Source of the DNA: JBKCUI01 sp052161605
GTDB taxonomy: Bacteria; Planctomycetota; Planctomycetia; Pirellulales; Pirellulaceae
NCBI GenBank assembly: GCA_052161605.1
Contig: CP197409.1
Length of the DNA: 64,000 nt
Strand: one strand, 5' to 3'
The translations under genes were made by a program, and so were the position numbers. The notes under the pieces are model-generated. The model worked only from the letters and a program-made list of their open reading frames with translations, had not been told where the DNA came from and did no database searches. Shown here piece after piece: positions 17,199 to 26,123 of this stretch (positions within the stretch are counted from its first letter, which is position 1; every line of letters starts with the position of its first letter).

Positions 17199-18905
17199 CT
17201 AACCAAATCGAACTCGCTTCATCTGCCCGTTCTCGATCCACTGGGCTACGTCTTGATCCATGAATAAATGTGATGTGGGATGAGAAAATTCACGAATCAA
17301 GTAAGACCGAGCGATGGAGACAGGATCGTCGACTGGCGGATTTCCTCTCGCTCGCAATATTCCTCGTCTCGATACCACCCGCGGGATCTCCACCACATCC
17401 ATCACGCGGTGAAAATAACCTTGAGTTGACAGTTCGTGATATCGCAGGTCGAGTTTGCGTTTTGCATCGACCGAGGCATTTTCCTTTTTAAGGTGTTCTA
17501 AAATCCAAAGCTTTGTGATCCAATCAATCCTGCCAACTAAAGCCCTGGATGGTTCGCTCTTGTCATCCGCCGATTCGAGGTGATTCAATACGAACTGCCA
17601 GTGTTCTACAATCCGACGTGCTTCTTCTGGAAGGTTGGTGGACTCACCGAGCATATCACGAATCGCGGCGGCGTATGCATTTTGGATGTCGCAGGCCCGC
17701 CAATGACAGTCGCTCTTGTCTGGTACTCTGGCAAGCAACATCCAATCTTTAGCGAATGCATTCATGGCTTCGATGGGGCGACGCAGTCTCGGAAGCGGAG
17801 TGTTAGGGTTTCGTTCTGCCAAATCCAATGCTAACGAAGTCATTCCAACGCGCAGATACTGAGAGAGATCGCACAGCCCTGAGTCTCCGATCGCGATCTC
17901 CACTCGCCGGCGCTGAGCGAACAATCCTATGTAGCGTTTCCATGAGAACCCTGGACCGACACACAGTTCCCGCAACCAGGAATCGCATCGAAAAATAGGG
18001 CGGCGACGACTGTAGCTACCGAATCCGATTACGCTATCGATCTGTGTGCCTCGCGCGCTGACTCGAAAGCGGCCCGACTCGTCGACATGCCCCGCCCCAT
18101 CAATGACGGGGCGCGATGCAAAGAAGGGAACCAAGTATCGTCGATAAGGTCGCAGTGCAAACCATTGCATATTGCACCACAACAGGTATGCAATGGGATT
18201 GTGCAACATGCGAACACCCCAGGCGCAAAACCTAATCCATCGAGGCGAAAGCGAACCATCATGAGGGACACCCCTGGCGCGCGACCGCCAGCGTCCTATT
18301 CGCAGCCAAAAGCTGGCTGCGGTCCAAATCAGAAGAAACCACAGAGTCGAGAAACCATGATAGAGAAGCAAAGCCGGTAGCATTAGTATGAGAACCAATC
18401 GCCACCCCAACAAACAGATCCCCTGTGCGACAATCACCTCATAGGACTCATGTTGCCCATAGGTGTGTCCGCATCCATCATGGTTTCCTTGTACGAGCGA
18501 GCACTCCCCCTCCTCTGTAATGGCACCTAACGCTTCCACGGCAATTTCACGCATGGCAAACTGATACTCAGCCAGTTGCATCGGACTGCGGCAGATTGGA
18601 GTGGCGGCCTCAACGAATGCAGCCTCGTTCGATCCGTGACTGCCACCCTCTAGCGAGAACGTACCGCCATTAGCAAGGAAAAAGCGATGGGGGTTGCGCG
18701 AGCTAGCCACCGATGGCACAATCCCCCCGACCCTAGCCATGAACTGACCAAAATCAAGTGGCTCTGCTTCGTCGACGTTGCTAAAGTACGCGTACTCTGT
18801 CTCCATCCCCAGCTTGCGCTGCAGAATATACCCATCATTCTCCCGATTGTGGGAGACGACTGCGGTTGAGGTACTCGAGCGGCGCTTTGGAACAATCTTC
18901 CCCAA
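17199..18905 (-). CDS. Pup-ligase family protein (PafA/Dop homologue) with membrane insertion
   Basis: 568 residues from TTG at 18905, the first start after an in-frame TGA; it overlaps the 72-residue gene by 71 bases. The whole PafA/Dop carboxylate-amine ligase fold is recognisable: LGMETEYAYF (~32-41, metal-binding Glu pair E35/E37), NGGTFSLEGGSH (79-90), EAATPICR (99-106), GNHDGCGHTYGQHESYEV (140-157), VIDGAG, RRRPIF, then VEIAIGDSGLCDLSQYLRVG (~335-354) and DWITKLWIL plus LDLRYHEL near the end. In PafA/Dop the loop here reads LDVGSHPEYATPE; the catalytic Asp is Glu (E86) in this protein and four residues are inserted. About 90 residues after HESYEV form two membrane helices (~162-203) that ordinary PafA and Dop lack. 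A membrane-bound ligase or deamidase for a small protein modifier is inferred. Confidence 0.9.
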   Translation of the reverse strand: MGKIVPKRRSSTSTAVVSHNRENDGYILQRKLGMETEYAYFSNVDEAEPLDFGQFMARVGGIVPSVASSRNPHRFFLANGGTFSLEGGSHGSNEAAFVEAATPICRSPMQLAEYQFAMREIAVEALGAITEEGECSLVQGNHDGCGHTYGQHESYEVIVAQGICLLGWRLVLILMLPALLLYHGFSTLWFLLIWTAASFWLRIGRWRSRARGVPHDGSLSPRWIRFCAWGVRMLHNPIAYLLWCNMQWFALRPYRRYLVPFFASRPVIDGAGHVDESGRFRVSARGTQIDSVIGFGSYSRRRPIFRCDSWLRELCVGPGFSWKRYIGLFAQRRRVEIAIGDSGLCDLSQYLRVGMTSLALDLAERNPNTPLPRLRRPIEAMNAFAKDWMLLARVPDKSDCHWRACDIQNAYAAAIRDMLGESTNLPEEARRIVEHWQFVLNHLESADDKSEPSRALVGRIDWITKLWILEHLKKENASVDAKRKLDLRYHELSTQGYFHRVMDVVEIPRVVSRRGILRARGNPPVDDPVSIARSYLIREFSHPTSHLFMDQDVAQWIENGQMKRVRFG

Positions 18906-19053
18906 TTGATTTCACCCAATCAGAAGCAATGGTTTGTTCGGTTGTTGACAATGGACTATCGGCTTGAGGAAATCTGGATTCTTCGCCCAAAGCCGGTGAG
19001 TCTAACGCGGACAAAGGTGCAACGTTGGTGGTAGGTGTGTCGTCTGCTCTCAA
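18835..19053 (-). CDS. Candidate Pup/UBact-like small modifier, 72 aa ending Ser-Gly-Glu
   Basis: 72 residues from TTG at 19053, with AGAGGA eight bases upstream. It is Pro/Ser/Thr/Ala-rich and lacks a hydrophobic core in the first ~40 residues, so probably disordered; a more ordered, charged segment follows (IASDWVKSIGEDCSKAPLEY) and the C-terminus is NRSRLPQSGE. Known Pup proteins are short, disordered and end GGE/GGQ, and from memory UBact proteins end (S/T)GE or (S/T)GQ. The gene lies directly upstream of, and overlaps, the PafA/Dop homologue. Both use TTG starts. Homology to Pup is not established: only size, disorder, terminal Gly-Glu and position support it. It could also be an unrelated leader peptide. 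Confidence 0.55.
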   Translation of the reverse strand: MRADDTPTTNVAPLSALDSPALGEESRFPQADSPLSTTEQTIASDWVKSIGEDCSKAPLEYLNRSRLPQSGE

Positions 19054-19289
19054 TTTCTTAATCCTCTGTCCGTGAAAATCTTATCCTAACTGATTTGCTC
19101 GCCAGATTCATCCAATTACTACCCCTTTTTCCATGGTACCAAACGGAAAAAATCGCTTGCATTAGCCAGAGGAGGGCCACCAGCCCGGAAATTTACCATT
19201 TTCTCCCAAGAATCCTATTTTGACCACGAATCTCCCTATGTTGGTGCGGGATGTCCCCGCCCGTTTCATCTGCGTTGGGGGAAATTACC

Positions 19290-20087
19290 ATGCTTAAGAA
19301 GATTCTCATTGGTTCCGCTCTCGTGGTTGGCACGGGAGCCGTTATCGGCGGAACGTCCGCTATCAGCTACGTGAAGACCGGGTACTCAAGCGTCCGTGAC
19401 TCGATCAAGGAACATATTCCTATCGAAGTCGAAATCAAACGCGTTCGCGAAATGATCAAAGATCTCAAACCCGAGATTGCTGACAACGTGAAGCTTATCG
19501 CTCGCGAAGAAGTCGAAGTCGCCAAGCTTAGCAAAGAGGTCGCTAGCAAGAGTGCGAGCCTCGATAAATCAAAGACCGCGATCCTGCAACTCAAAGACGA
19601 CCTGCAAAGCGGCAAGCGGTTCGTTTCCTACGGAGGTCGGACCTTCGACATGGATCAAGTCAAGAAAGATCTGAACGATCGCTTCAAGCACTTTCAAACC
19701 CAAGAAGCGACCGTGGTTAAACTCGAGAAGATCTTGGTCGCTCGCGAACAAAATCTGGAGGCCGCTCGACGAAAGTTGGACGTGATGCTCGATGCCAAGC
19801 GACAGCTTGAAATCAACGTTGAGAATTTGCAAGCCCGTTTGCAAATGCTGCAAGTTGCGCAAGCCAGCAGCCAGTATGCGATTAACGATAGCAGCTTGAG
19901 CCGTGTTCGAGAGACGATCGACGAAATCGCAACCCGAATCGAAGTCGCCGAAAAGACCCTCGATCAGCAAGATCTCATTACCGGAGAAATACCCGTATTG
20001 GGCGACGACATGCCGACCGATCTTCTCGAGCAGATCACTTCCTATTTCGGTGCCAGCACGGAGGTTCGCCTGACCGACAAACGCTAA
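19290..20087 (+). CDS. Membrane-anchored coiled-coil protein
   Basis: 265 residues. The start is ATG at 19290 because GGGGGAA lies six bases upstream; an in-frame ATG at 19251 is less likely. The N-terminus has one hydrophobic segment (~4-27, ILIGSALVVGTGAVIGG), then the chain is almost entirely charged heptad coiled coil (~35-230), for example EVEVAKLSKEVASKSASLDK and LEKILVAREQNLEAARRKLD. The end DDMPTDLLEQITSYFGAS looks like a short amphipathic tail. The layout resembles PspA-like or other envelope-associated coiled-coil proteins, but I see no defining motif. It is divergent from the candidate modifier/ligase unit, with a shared 236-base intergenic region 19054-19289 that should contain both promoters. 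Confidence 0.85.
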   Translation: MLKKILIGSALVVGTGAVIGGTSAISYVKTGYSSVRDSIKEHIPIEVEIKRVREMIKDLKPEIADNVKLIAREEVEVAKLSKEVASKSASLDKSKTAILQLKDDLQSGKRFVSYGGRTFDMDQVKKDLNDRFKHFQTQEATVVKLEKILVAREQNLEAARRKLDVMLDAKRQLEINVENLQARLQMLQVAQASSQYAINDSSLSRVRETIDEIATRIEVAEKTLDQQDLITGEIPVLGDDMPTDLLEQITSYFGASTEVRLTDKR

Positions 20088-20109
20088 CCGTAGTCTCGCA
20101 ATCTAGCAC

Positions 20110-20133
20110 CCCTGAGTCGTCAAACACTCAGGG
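20110..20133 (+). terminator. Hairpin after the coiled-coil gene
   Basis: CCCTGAGT - 8-nt loop - ACTCAGGG lies 22 bases after the stop at 20087. There is no following T-tract, so it may be a 3' end stabiliser or Rho-assisted terminator and not a classic intrinsic one. It is only 17 bases before the fhcC start. Confidence 0.5.
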
Positions 20134-20150
20134 TGTGCTAAACTGTGGGA

Positions 20151-21080
20151 ATGATTATCAAACTCACCCTCAAACATTTGCCAGACTTTCCGGTCGATGC
20201 GAGAAACCTCGCTCCCCACCACCTCAAGGATCTGGATCCAGCGCGAATCGCGTCTCTTCCTGTTGGTCGAAATCCCAACAAACTCTGCATCCAAGACCTC
20301 TTTTCACTTGAGTGCATCGATTGCCCCTCTGAGTCAGCTTCTTCGACGAGCTTGTCCCAAACGGAATCCAGTCCGAGCCTGATCCTTTCCGGAGACCTGA
20401 GCTCTTTCCATCGCATCGGTCAAGAAATGCATGCCGGCTGCTTATGGGTCGAGGGTAACGTCGGTGCAGAGTTTGCCACCTCGATGCGAGGTGGAGTCTG
20501 TGTCGTTGCGGGCAATACCGGTGATCATGCTGCCCAGTCTCTACGAGGGGGGCTCCTAGCACTATGCGGCCATTGCGGTCACGATTTGGCTAGCCCCCTC
20601 CCTGGCAAGAAAACGGGGATGACCGGCGGAGACATTCTTATCGGCGGCAATGCCGGAGATCGGGTTGCTCATCGCATGCGACGCGGCACCATACTGATCT
20701 CGGGACAAGCTGGTAACGAAGGTTGCCAACTCATGATCGCAGGGACCGTCGTGGCTCGCGGTCCGATCGGCCACGATTGGTGCATCGGTATGAAACGAGG
20801 CAGCCTGATCGAGTTAAATCCCCATGCCTCAAGCCCCACGACTCAAGCCGGACTGACTCCGCCCCGCGAGTTCGAACTCAGTTTCTTACAGATCCTGTGG
20901 CGACATCTTCGAAAGCAACACTCCCACTTAATGGATCTAGCGAATATGCTGGAGACATCCCTTCCTTTCGCAACCGCACGTTTCCCTCAAAGCAATTGGG
21001 TCACCCGACAGATTGGTGACACGGTAAACCATGGACGGGGGGAATGGCTCCGGTTGCTCTCACCTACAAACCAATCATGA
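20151..21080 (+). CDS. fhcC: Formylmethanofuran dehydrogenase subunit C-like protein (FhcC)
   Basis: 309 residues from ATG at 20151. The core is a repeated Gly-rich beta-helix typical of FmdC/FwdC and glutamate synthase alpha C-terminal domains: GCLWVEGNVGAEFATSMRGG, GVCVVAGNTGDHAAQSLRGG, GMTGGDILIGGNAGDRVAH and GTILISGQAGNE (~100-195). FhcC belongs to the formyltransferase/hydrolase complex that releases formate from formyl-tetrahydromethanopterin in C1 metabolism; planctomycetes carry this pathway. No other fhc or tetrahydromethanopterin genes are in the window. The C-terminal ~80 residues (FLQILWRHLRKQHSHLM) lie outside the helix, as in bacterial FhcC. The next gene starts 10 bases downstream. 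Confidence 0.9.
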   Translation: MIIKLTLKHLPDFPVDARNLAPHHLKDLDPARIASLPVGRNPNKLCIQDLFSLECIDCPSESASSTSLSQTESSPSLILSGDLSSFHRIGQEMHAGCLWVEGNVGAEFATSMRGGVCVVAGNTGDHAAQSLRGGLLALCGHCGHDLASPLPGKKTGMTGGDILIGGNAGDRVAHRMRRGTILISGQAGNEGCQLMIAGTVVARGPIGHDWCIGMKRGSLIELNPHASSPTTQAGLTPPREFELSFLQILWRHLRKQHSHLMDLANMLETSLPFATARFPQSNWVTRQIGDTVNHGRGEWLRLLSPTNQS

Positions 21081-21090
21081 CAATCGACCC

Positions 21091-23067
21091 ATGAAGCACA
21101 CCATTCTCTGCCTACTGGTTTTGTTTTGGATCAGCTTGAACGTACCGTGCAAGCAACTCGCTCGCGGGGCGGAGATCGCAGGGGTTACGATCACGCCGCA
21201 CGTGATCGCGGAATCGATGAGGTACAGACGGGAACGTGATCCGGCGCTCGGAGCAAAAGTCCAATTGTTCATCAAAGGACCCAGTGAGCTACCTGCGAAG
21301 TTGTCCGATTCTGCTGAGTTGCCGAGTTCTTTGGCGGCTCCGACGTTCAACGGAATGAAACCAGCACAGTTGCTCGCCTCAGACGAATGGGCTTGGCACG
21401 ATCTCGACCAAGCGACCAGCATTCCCGAGGGAGCTCTCTCGGTGTGGACCTTTAATGGAAAGCAGTCCACGTGGGGCATCGGTTCCCAGTTCTCCATTGC
21501 GGCAGATCAGCTCGCGACTCAAACCGTTGCCGTCGAGGAGCCTGCTATCTGGATCGAGGCGGTCACGTTCCTCGCAGATGGACCGTCGATCTATCCGTCC
21601 ACCATCGTACTCCACATCGCGAATCAATCCTCGCAACCACTGAACACATCGTCTCTCCGGTTGTGGCTCCCCAAAGATGGAGGCAGTTGGCAGGTGCTTT
21701 GGCCGGGGAAGTCGTTAGACGCTCAAACCACGGTTGCTCCCGGCGATCGAGGATTTCTCAAACTGACCGTGCCCAGTCCGTTGCCACTAACGTACGCAGC
21801 GTTGGAGCTGACTACCGATCAAGATTCGCTGTGGGCCCATTTAAGGATCAAGAAGGAAACCTTTGACATCAGTGGTGGCTGGATCGGTGACTTCCTAAGA
21901 GACGAAGAGTACTTGAAGCTGCTGACTCGGCTTCACATCAACGCAGGGCAAATTCAGGATGTTGGAGGTTACACGGATAACCCAGAACTGTATGCCAAGT
22001 ATCCGATGAAGCTGTTCAATCGCATGATGCCTTTGGAGAAGTGGGATTCCGATCAGTGGCTCCCCCATATTCATGCGGTTGAGTTTCTTGGCGAGCCTCA
22101 GTTTGGAGGCGGTCGGCCTGTACCTCCGCAAGAGGTATTCGATGCGTTCGTTCCCTATAGATCTAGTCGGCTAGCTACCAGCGTTACACACAGCGATGAA
22201 CGGACATGGCGGTTCTACGCGGGATTGTCAGATTTTCCTCATTACGATGCCTACCGAGTTGTTGCACCGTCGCCTGATCAGTGGCGATCCTATGATCGCT
22301 GGAACGGCGAGAGGATTACCTGGGGAGCTCCGCTGGAGTCCATCGGTGATATGTGTCGCTCGCTACGCGATCTGAATCGACCGGTACCGTGTGCCTATTG
22401 GTCTCAGGGTCCACATCACGGTTGGGGGAGCGGTTTGTTTGGCGATGGTCGCAAACGACGGTCACCCACGCCCGATGAGCTTCGTTCCCAAGCCATGCAT
22501 GCGCTCGCGACTCGCATCACTTCGCTCTACTGGTTCAACCTAAGCTTGAAATCGCTGCTTAAGTTTCCCGACACCTGGGACCCTATCATGAGAATTGGGA
22601 GGGAGATTAGGATGCTAGAGCCGTTCTATTTGGAGGGTGCCTCGTACGAGTTTCAGCGGTTACCTAAACCTGATGGATCACCGGATTGGGATTTGGCATC
22701 GATCGTTGCACCTGATGCAGCGATATTGTTCGCATTGGACACGGCGTATTACCCCGATAAGACCGAGCGAGTCTTTACCTTTGCTCCCCCTCGTGATGTG
22801 ACCTTTCGATTCCGATTACCGTACTGGCTGCAGCGACCATTAGACGTATTCCGGGTCGATGCGGATGGAATCCACAAAGTTGAATGGATCGCTGATGAGT
22901 CTGGGGTAACCATCACCGACCAGTGCAGTCGGGATGCGATTTACGTTGCAGCCAAAGATAGGGTCACGCGCGAAGCAATCGAATCTAGACGGCAACAAGC
23001 CATCTCGATCGAGGATCAACACCAGATCGACCTATCCGCACTGGAAAGCCTTCTATCCCGCAAATGA
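21091..23067 (+). CDS. Secreted protein of unknown family, possibly glycoside-hydrolase-like
   Basis: 658 residues from ATG at 21091 (the upstream ATG at 21031 lies inside fhcC). Signal peptide MKHTILCLLVLFWISLNVPC. The first ~250 residues are beta-rich with Ig-like strands (LRLWLPKDGGSW, RGFLKLTVPSPLPLTY). The following ~300 residues have alternating helix/strand and many exposed Trp, Tyr and acidic residues (LSDFPHYDAY, PCAYWSQGPHHGWGSG), which fits a TIM-barrel glycoside-hydrolase-like fold, then a beta C-terminal domain. I do not recognise a catalytic motif and do not assign a family. It overlaps the esterase gene by four bases (ATGA), so the two exported proteins are co-translated and may act on the same carbohydrate. 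Confidence 0.82.
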   Translation: MKHTILCLLVLFWISLNVPCKQLARGAEIAGVTITPHVIAESMRYRRERDPALGAKVQLFIKGPSELPAKLSDSAELPSSLAAPTFNGMKPAQLLASDEWAWHDLDQATSIPEGALSVWTFNGKQSTWGIGSQFSIAADQLATQTVAVEEPAIWIEAVTFLADGPSIYPSTIVLHIANQSSQPLNTSSLRLWLPKDGGSWQVLWPGKSLDAQTTVAPGDRGFLKLTVPSPLPLTYAALELTTDQDSLWAHLRIKKETFDISGGWIGDFLRDEEYLKLLTRLHINAGQIQDVGGYTDNPELYAKYPMKLFNRMMPLEKWDSDQWLPHIHAVEFLGEPQFGGGRPVPPQEVFDAFVPYRSSRLATSVTHSDERTWRFYAGLSDFPHYDAYRVVAPSPDQWRSYDRWNGERITWGAPLESIGDMCRSLRDLNRPVPCAYWSQGPHHGWGSGLFGDGRKRRSPTPDELRSQAMHALATRITSLYWFNLSLKSLLKFPDTWDPIMRIGREIRMLEPFYLEGASYEFQRLPKPDGSPDWDLASIVAPDAAILFALDTAYYPDKTERVFTFAPPRDVTFRFRLPYWLQRPLDVFRVDADGIHKVEWIADESGVTITDQCSRDAIYVAAKDRVTREAIESRRQQAISIEDQHQIDLSALESLLSRK

Positions 23068-24317
23068 TTAAATTACTTACAGGCATCTGGGTAGCTTGTA
23101 TCCTGCTGATAGCGAACCAGCCCATGCGTGGTTGTTCGAATGACGCGAGGGATGATTCGGAGCTGGTTCGGGTTGCCTTTCGAGCTCGAATGGCGACACC
23201 TGAAACGCTGCAGGAGAGCGAATTACCAGACTTGTTCGTTGCTGGCAATCTGGAATCGCTTGGCCGGTGGCGACCGAACGGTCTCCGTTTGTCTCGAAGT
23301 GAAGATGGATCCTATCGCGGTGATATCGAGGTGCCTGCGGGAACCAACATCGAGTTCAAGATGACTTGCGGATCCTGGGATCGGGTAGAGAAGGATGAAT
23401 CGGGACGCGATATTGGGAATCGGCGGATCACTGTTTCGTTGCCAGGCGATGGGCAAGAATTAATAGTTGATGTCGTCGTAGCACAGTTTGCTAGAGCCGC
23501 TAGTGAATCAACAAAGAGTTCTGTAACTGGAACACTCATCACTCACGATGCCTTCCCTTCAAATCGACTGTCGAATTCGCGTCCTATCTACGTATGGCTG
23601 CCGCTGGATTACGACTCGTCAGAAGATACGTATCCCGTGCTATACATGCATGATGGTCAAAATCTTTTTGATAGCGCGAAAGCCGCTTTCGGGGTCGAGT
23701 GGAACGTGGATGAAACAGCACAAAAGCTTATCCAATCCAAAACCATTGCGCCCTTCATCATTGTTGGGATTGGCAATACCAAGGATCGCATCGACGAATA
23801 TACCCTCACGCAGGATCGGAAACTGAATCGAGGTGGTAGAGGCAAGGAGATGATTGCTTTTATTACTGAAGAGCTCAAGCCGTTTGTGGACAAGACCTAC
23901 CGGACTCGCCCGCAACGCGAGGCAACTTGGATCGGTGGTTCCTCACTTGGCGGTTTGATTTCCCTGTACGCATGCATGGAACGGCCGGATGTCTTTGGTG
24001 GTTGCTTTGCCTTTTCACCGTCACTCGGTTGGGATGAGGAGCGTTTACTCATCGAGTTGCAGTCGGAAAGCCAATGGCCGAAAGAGGTGTGGCTGTGGTT
24101 TTCCATGGGGACCATGGAAGGCAGAGACCAGGATACTCAAAGCAACAATGTTTCTCGTGCGAGACGCTTGGCAGCATTGCTTTCGTTAGAGAACGAATCG
24201 AATAAGGATAAGGGGCAATATCGAGAGTTCGAAGGAGGCAAGCACACCGAAGCGGATTGGGCCGCTCAGTTTGCTGACGCCATGAAGGATCGTTTAGCAG
24301 TAAAACAATCCGATTAA
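23064..24317 (+). CDS. Secreted esterase with N-terminal starch-binding-like domain
   Basis: 417 residues. A signal peptide/hydrophobic segment (LLTGIWVACILLIANQP) is followed at ~30-135 by a CBM20/CBM48-like domain: VAGNLESLGRWRPNGLRLSR, GTNIEFKMTCGSWDRVEKDE. From ~160 comes an alpha/beta-hydrolase of the Esterase D / enterochelin-esterase type: YPVLYMHDGQNLFD, IGGSSLGGLISLYACMERP with the Ser nucleophile in GSSLGG, and a late GGKHTEADW with the likely catalytic His. Bacterial homologues with this arrangement include acyl-carbohydrate and iron-siderophore esterases. It is translationally coupled (ATGA) to the large secreted protein before it. The exact substrate cannot be told from the sequence. 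Confidence 0.9.
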   Translation: MIKLLTGIWVACILLIANQPMRGCSNDARDDSELVRVAFRARMATPETLQESELPDLFVAGNLESLGRWRPNGLRLSRSEDGSYRGDIEVPAGTNIEFKMTCGSWDRVEKDESGRDIGNRRITVSLPGDGQELIVDVVVAQFARAASESTKSSVTGTLITHDAFPSNRLSNSRPIYVWLPLDYDSSEDTYPVLYMHDGQNLFDSAKAAFGVEWNVDETAQKLIQSKTIAPFIIVGIGNTKDRIDEYTLTQDRKLNRGGRGKEMIAFITEELKPFVDKTYRTRPQREATWIGGSSLGGLISLYACMERPDVFGGCFAFSPSLGWDEERLLIELQSESQWPKEVWLWFSMGTMEGRDQDTQSNNVSRARRLAALLSLENESNKDKGQYREFEGGKHTEADWAAQFADAMKDRLAVKQSD

Positions 24318-24479
24318 CGGACCGAACTTACACTCACAACGTAACTGTTCACGCCGTACTTATCCAATTCCATCGTTGAATCGAGAATCGGCAAACGTTT
24401 AATTCGATTCTGGCAACTGACCGACGGAGCGGTTAGCGCCATTGTCGCGGATCGCTCCGCCGATCCGATTCGCGTGGCA

Positions 24480-26123
24480 TTAGCGGGTGATGGTCGGCTC
24501 TCGGTTGAGAGCGCTACGAGACGCATGATCATACGCATTGATCTTGCTTTCTAATCCCTTGATTGTATCGGTCCATTTAATGTGGCGATGATGGCGTTCC
24601 TCTTCAAAGGCCAGCCTACGTGACTCCAGTAGTCTTCGTCCGGACGAATACTCAGACTGTAACTGGCTCAGCCACGATTCGAATCGTTCTTCGAGACAGG
24701 AATGTACAGCCATCTCGACCATGGATTTGAGAGTACGAAAGGACTCTTCGTCGCCTATCCAGTTACTGTAAGATTTGAATGATGATTCGGAAATAGCGTT
24801 CTGACTTGATGCGGATATGTCAACATTTTGTCGATCCGCGAGTCGTCTCATCGCTCCAATCAAGTCTGGTTCTAAGCCATCGAGGTGGTCAAGCACATGA
24901 GACAACGCGAACGAGATCGAGGTTTCCCGTTCAGCATTCGAATAGTTTGCTTGAACGGTAACATCAGACGCATTCTTTCTATGTACAAGATTCAGTAGAT
25001 GAGTGAGCGTGTCGTCTGCACCAATGCTTGGTGCAATTCGGCAAACCGTTTGTTCGTCATCTGCTAGCGGATCCTTCCAAACGATTTGCAAAAAGTTTGC
25101 ATCGGAGCGGTTGAGTCGGACACTACCGATCGTGACATCGGTGGGAAAGGCTTGATCACCGACGATCGATTGGCCAAGAATCCTGCCTCTCTTCAGTGCG
25201 AATTCCCGTTCAGGCACTTTGTCGGTGACGAGATCTCGCCCCGCCCTGGATCGAGATTGCGTCTGTGACACCTGGGAAGAATCGTGAGCCACGGATGGGA
25301 TCTGATGAAGAAATCTCAGATAGCTGGACTCTGCGGCGGCAATATACGGCTGGATTTGGGCAGCGACCACAGTCATCGATTGCTCGAAAATACTGCTGGA
25401 AAGATCCTCGGTGGAGAAATCCAGGCTGGAGGGACGTTCTGTCGCGGCTTGTAATTTTGAAGAAAGTTTTTCAAGTGAACGGGTTGTGGCAGCATCGATT
25501 TTAGAAGCCTCAACACGGTCGCTAGCCAACAAAGATTGAACAGCGATCAGATCGCTACGGAGCTTTTGGATTGTGCTGTCACTACGCAAAGGATTAGGAG
25601 CGGGGCTCGCATAGATAACGTCATCCAGCCGGGATTTAACAGAGTCGATTCTCAAATCAATTTCTCGTGCGCGGGCTACGCTGAGTTTTTCAGCATCTTG
25701 CAAGGACCTAGTCGCCTCGGTCAAAAACGTTTGTAGTTCCAAACCGAGAACGCCAGACTGCTCGGATACATTCGGGATCGAGAGACGAGCTGCTTGGTGA
25801 TCGACGATAGGTCGAGGTAGGTGCCACTTTAATCCGTTTCCAAGAAAAGATTCCACAACGCAGTCGCGAAAGAGCAATCCATGGCCATCGAATTTGAAGG
25901 TAAGCTCGTCGATGAAAAGAGGACACGACTTATCATCAACGCGAAATCGTTGTAATTGTACGACGCTACTAGACAACGCGAGGCGAGTCGTGCCGATCGT
26001 GACGGGTGTTCGCAGCTGCTCGGACAGCCTACGTTCAATACCCGTCGTCATGACGGGCCTAAAGCACAAAACCGAGACTCCGATCAATGCCGATGTTCCT
26101 AGCAATCGTCGACGCCAAGTCAT
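24480..26123 (-). CDS. TIGR03545-like protein
   Basis: 547 residues. A single N-terminal membrane segment (LLGTSALIGVSVLCF) is followed by AsmA-like features, TIGTTRLALSSSVVQLQRFRV at ~42-62, and long helical or coiled-coil stretches, e.g. VARAREIDLRIDSVKSRLDD. The C-terminal region is strongly helical. The pairing with the preceding TIGR03546-like membrane protein, with a four-base ATGA overlap, is the main reason for the TIGR03545 assignment; this pair recurs across several Gram-negative phyla and has no known function. An envelope or lipid-transport role is possible given the AsmA resemblance. The 162-base gap 24318-24479 to the convergent esterase gene contains nothing I recognise. Confidence 0.72.
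   Translation of the reverse strand: MTWRRRLLGTSALIGVSVLCFRPVMTTGIERRLSEQLRTPVTIGTTRLALSSSVVQLQRFRVDDKSCPLFIDELTFKFDGHGLLFRDCVVESFLGNGLKWHLPRPIVDHQAARLSIPNVSEQSGVLGLELQTFLTEATRSLQDAEKLSVARAREIDLRIDSVKSRLDDVIYASPAPNPLRSDSTIQKLRSDLIAVQSLLASDRVEASKIDAATTRSLEKLSSKLQAATERPSSLDFSTEDLSSSIFEQSMTVVAAQIQPYIAAAESSYLRFLHQIPSVAHDSSQVSQTQSRSRAGRDLVTDKVPEREFALKRGRILGQSIVGDQAFPTDVTIGSVRLNRSDANFLQIVWKDPLADDEQTVCRIAPSIGADDTLTHLLNLVHRKNASDVTVQANYSNAERETSISFALSHVLDHLDGLEPDLIGAMRRLADRQNVDISASSQNAISESSFKSYSNWIGDEESFRTLKSMVEMAVHSCLEERFESWLSQLQSEYSSGRRLLESRRLAFEEERHHRHIKWTDTIKGLESKINAYDHASRSALNREPTITR

Noticed and set aside
24314..24538. 74-codon minus-strand frame at the 3' end of the esterase gene
   Set aside because: It overlaps two better-supported genes and has no homologous look.
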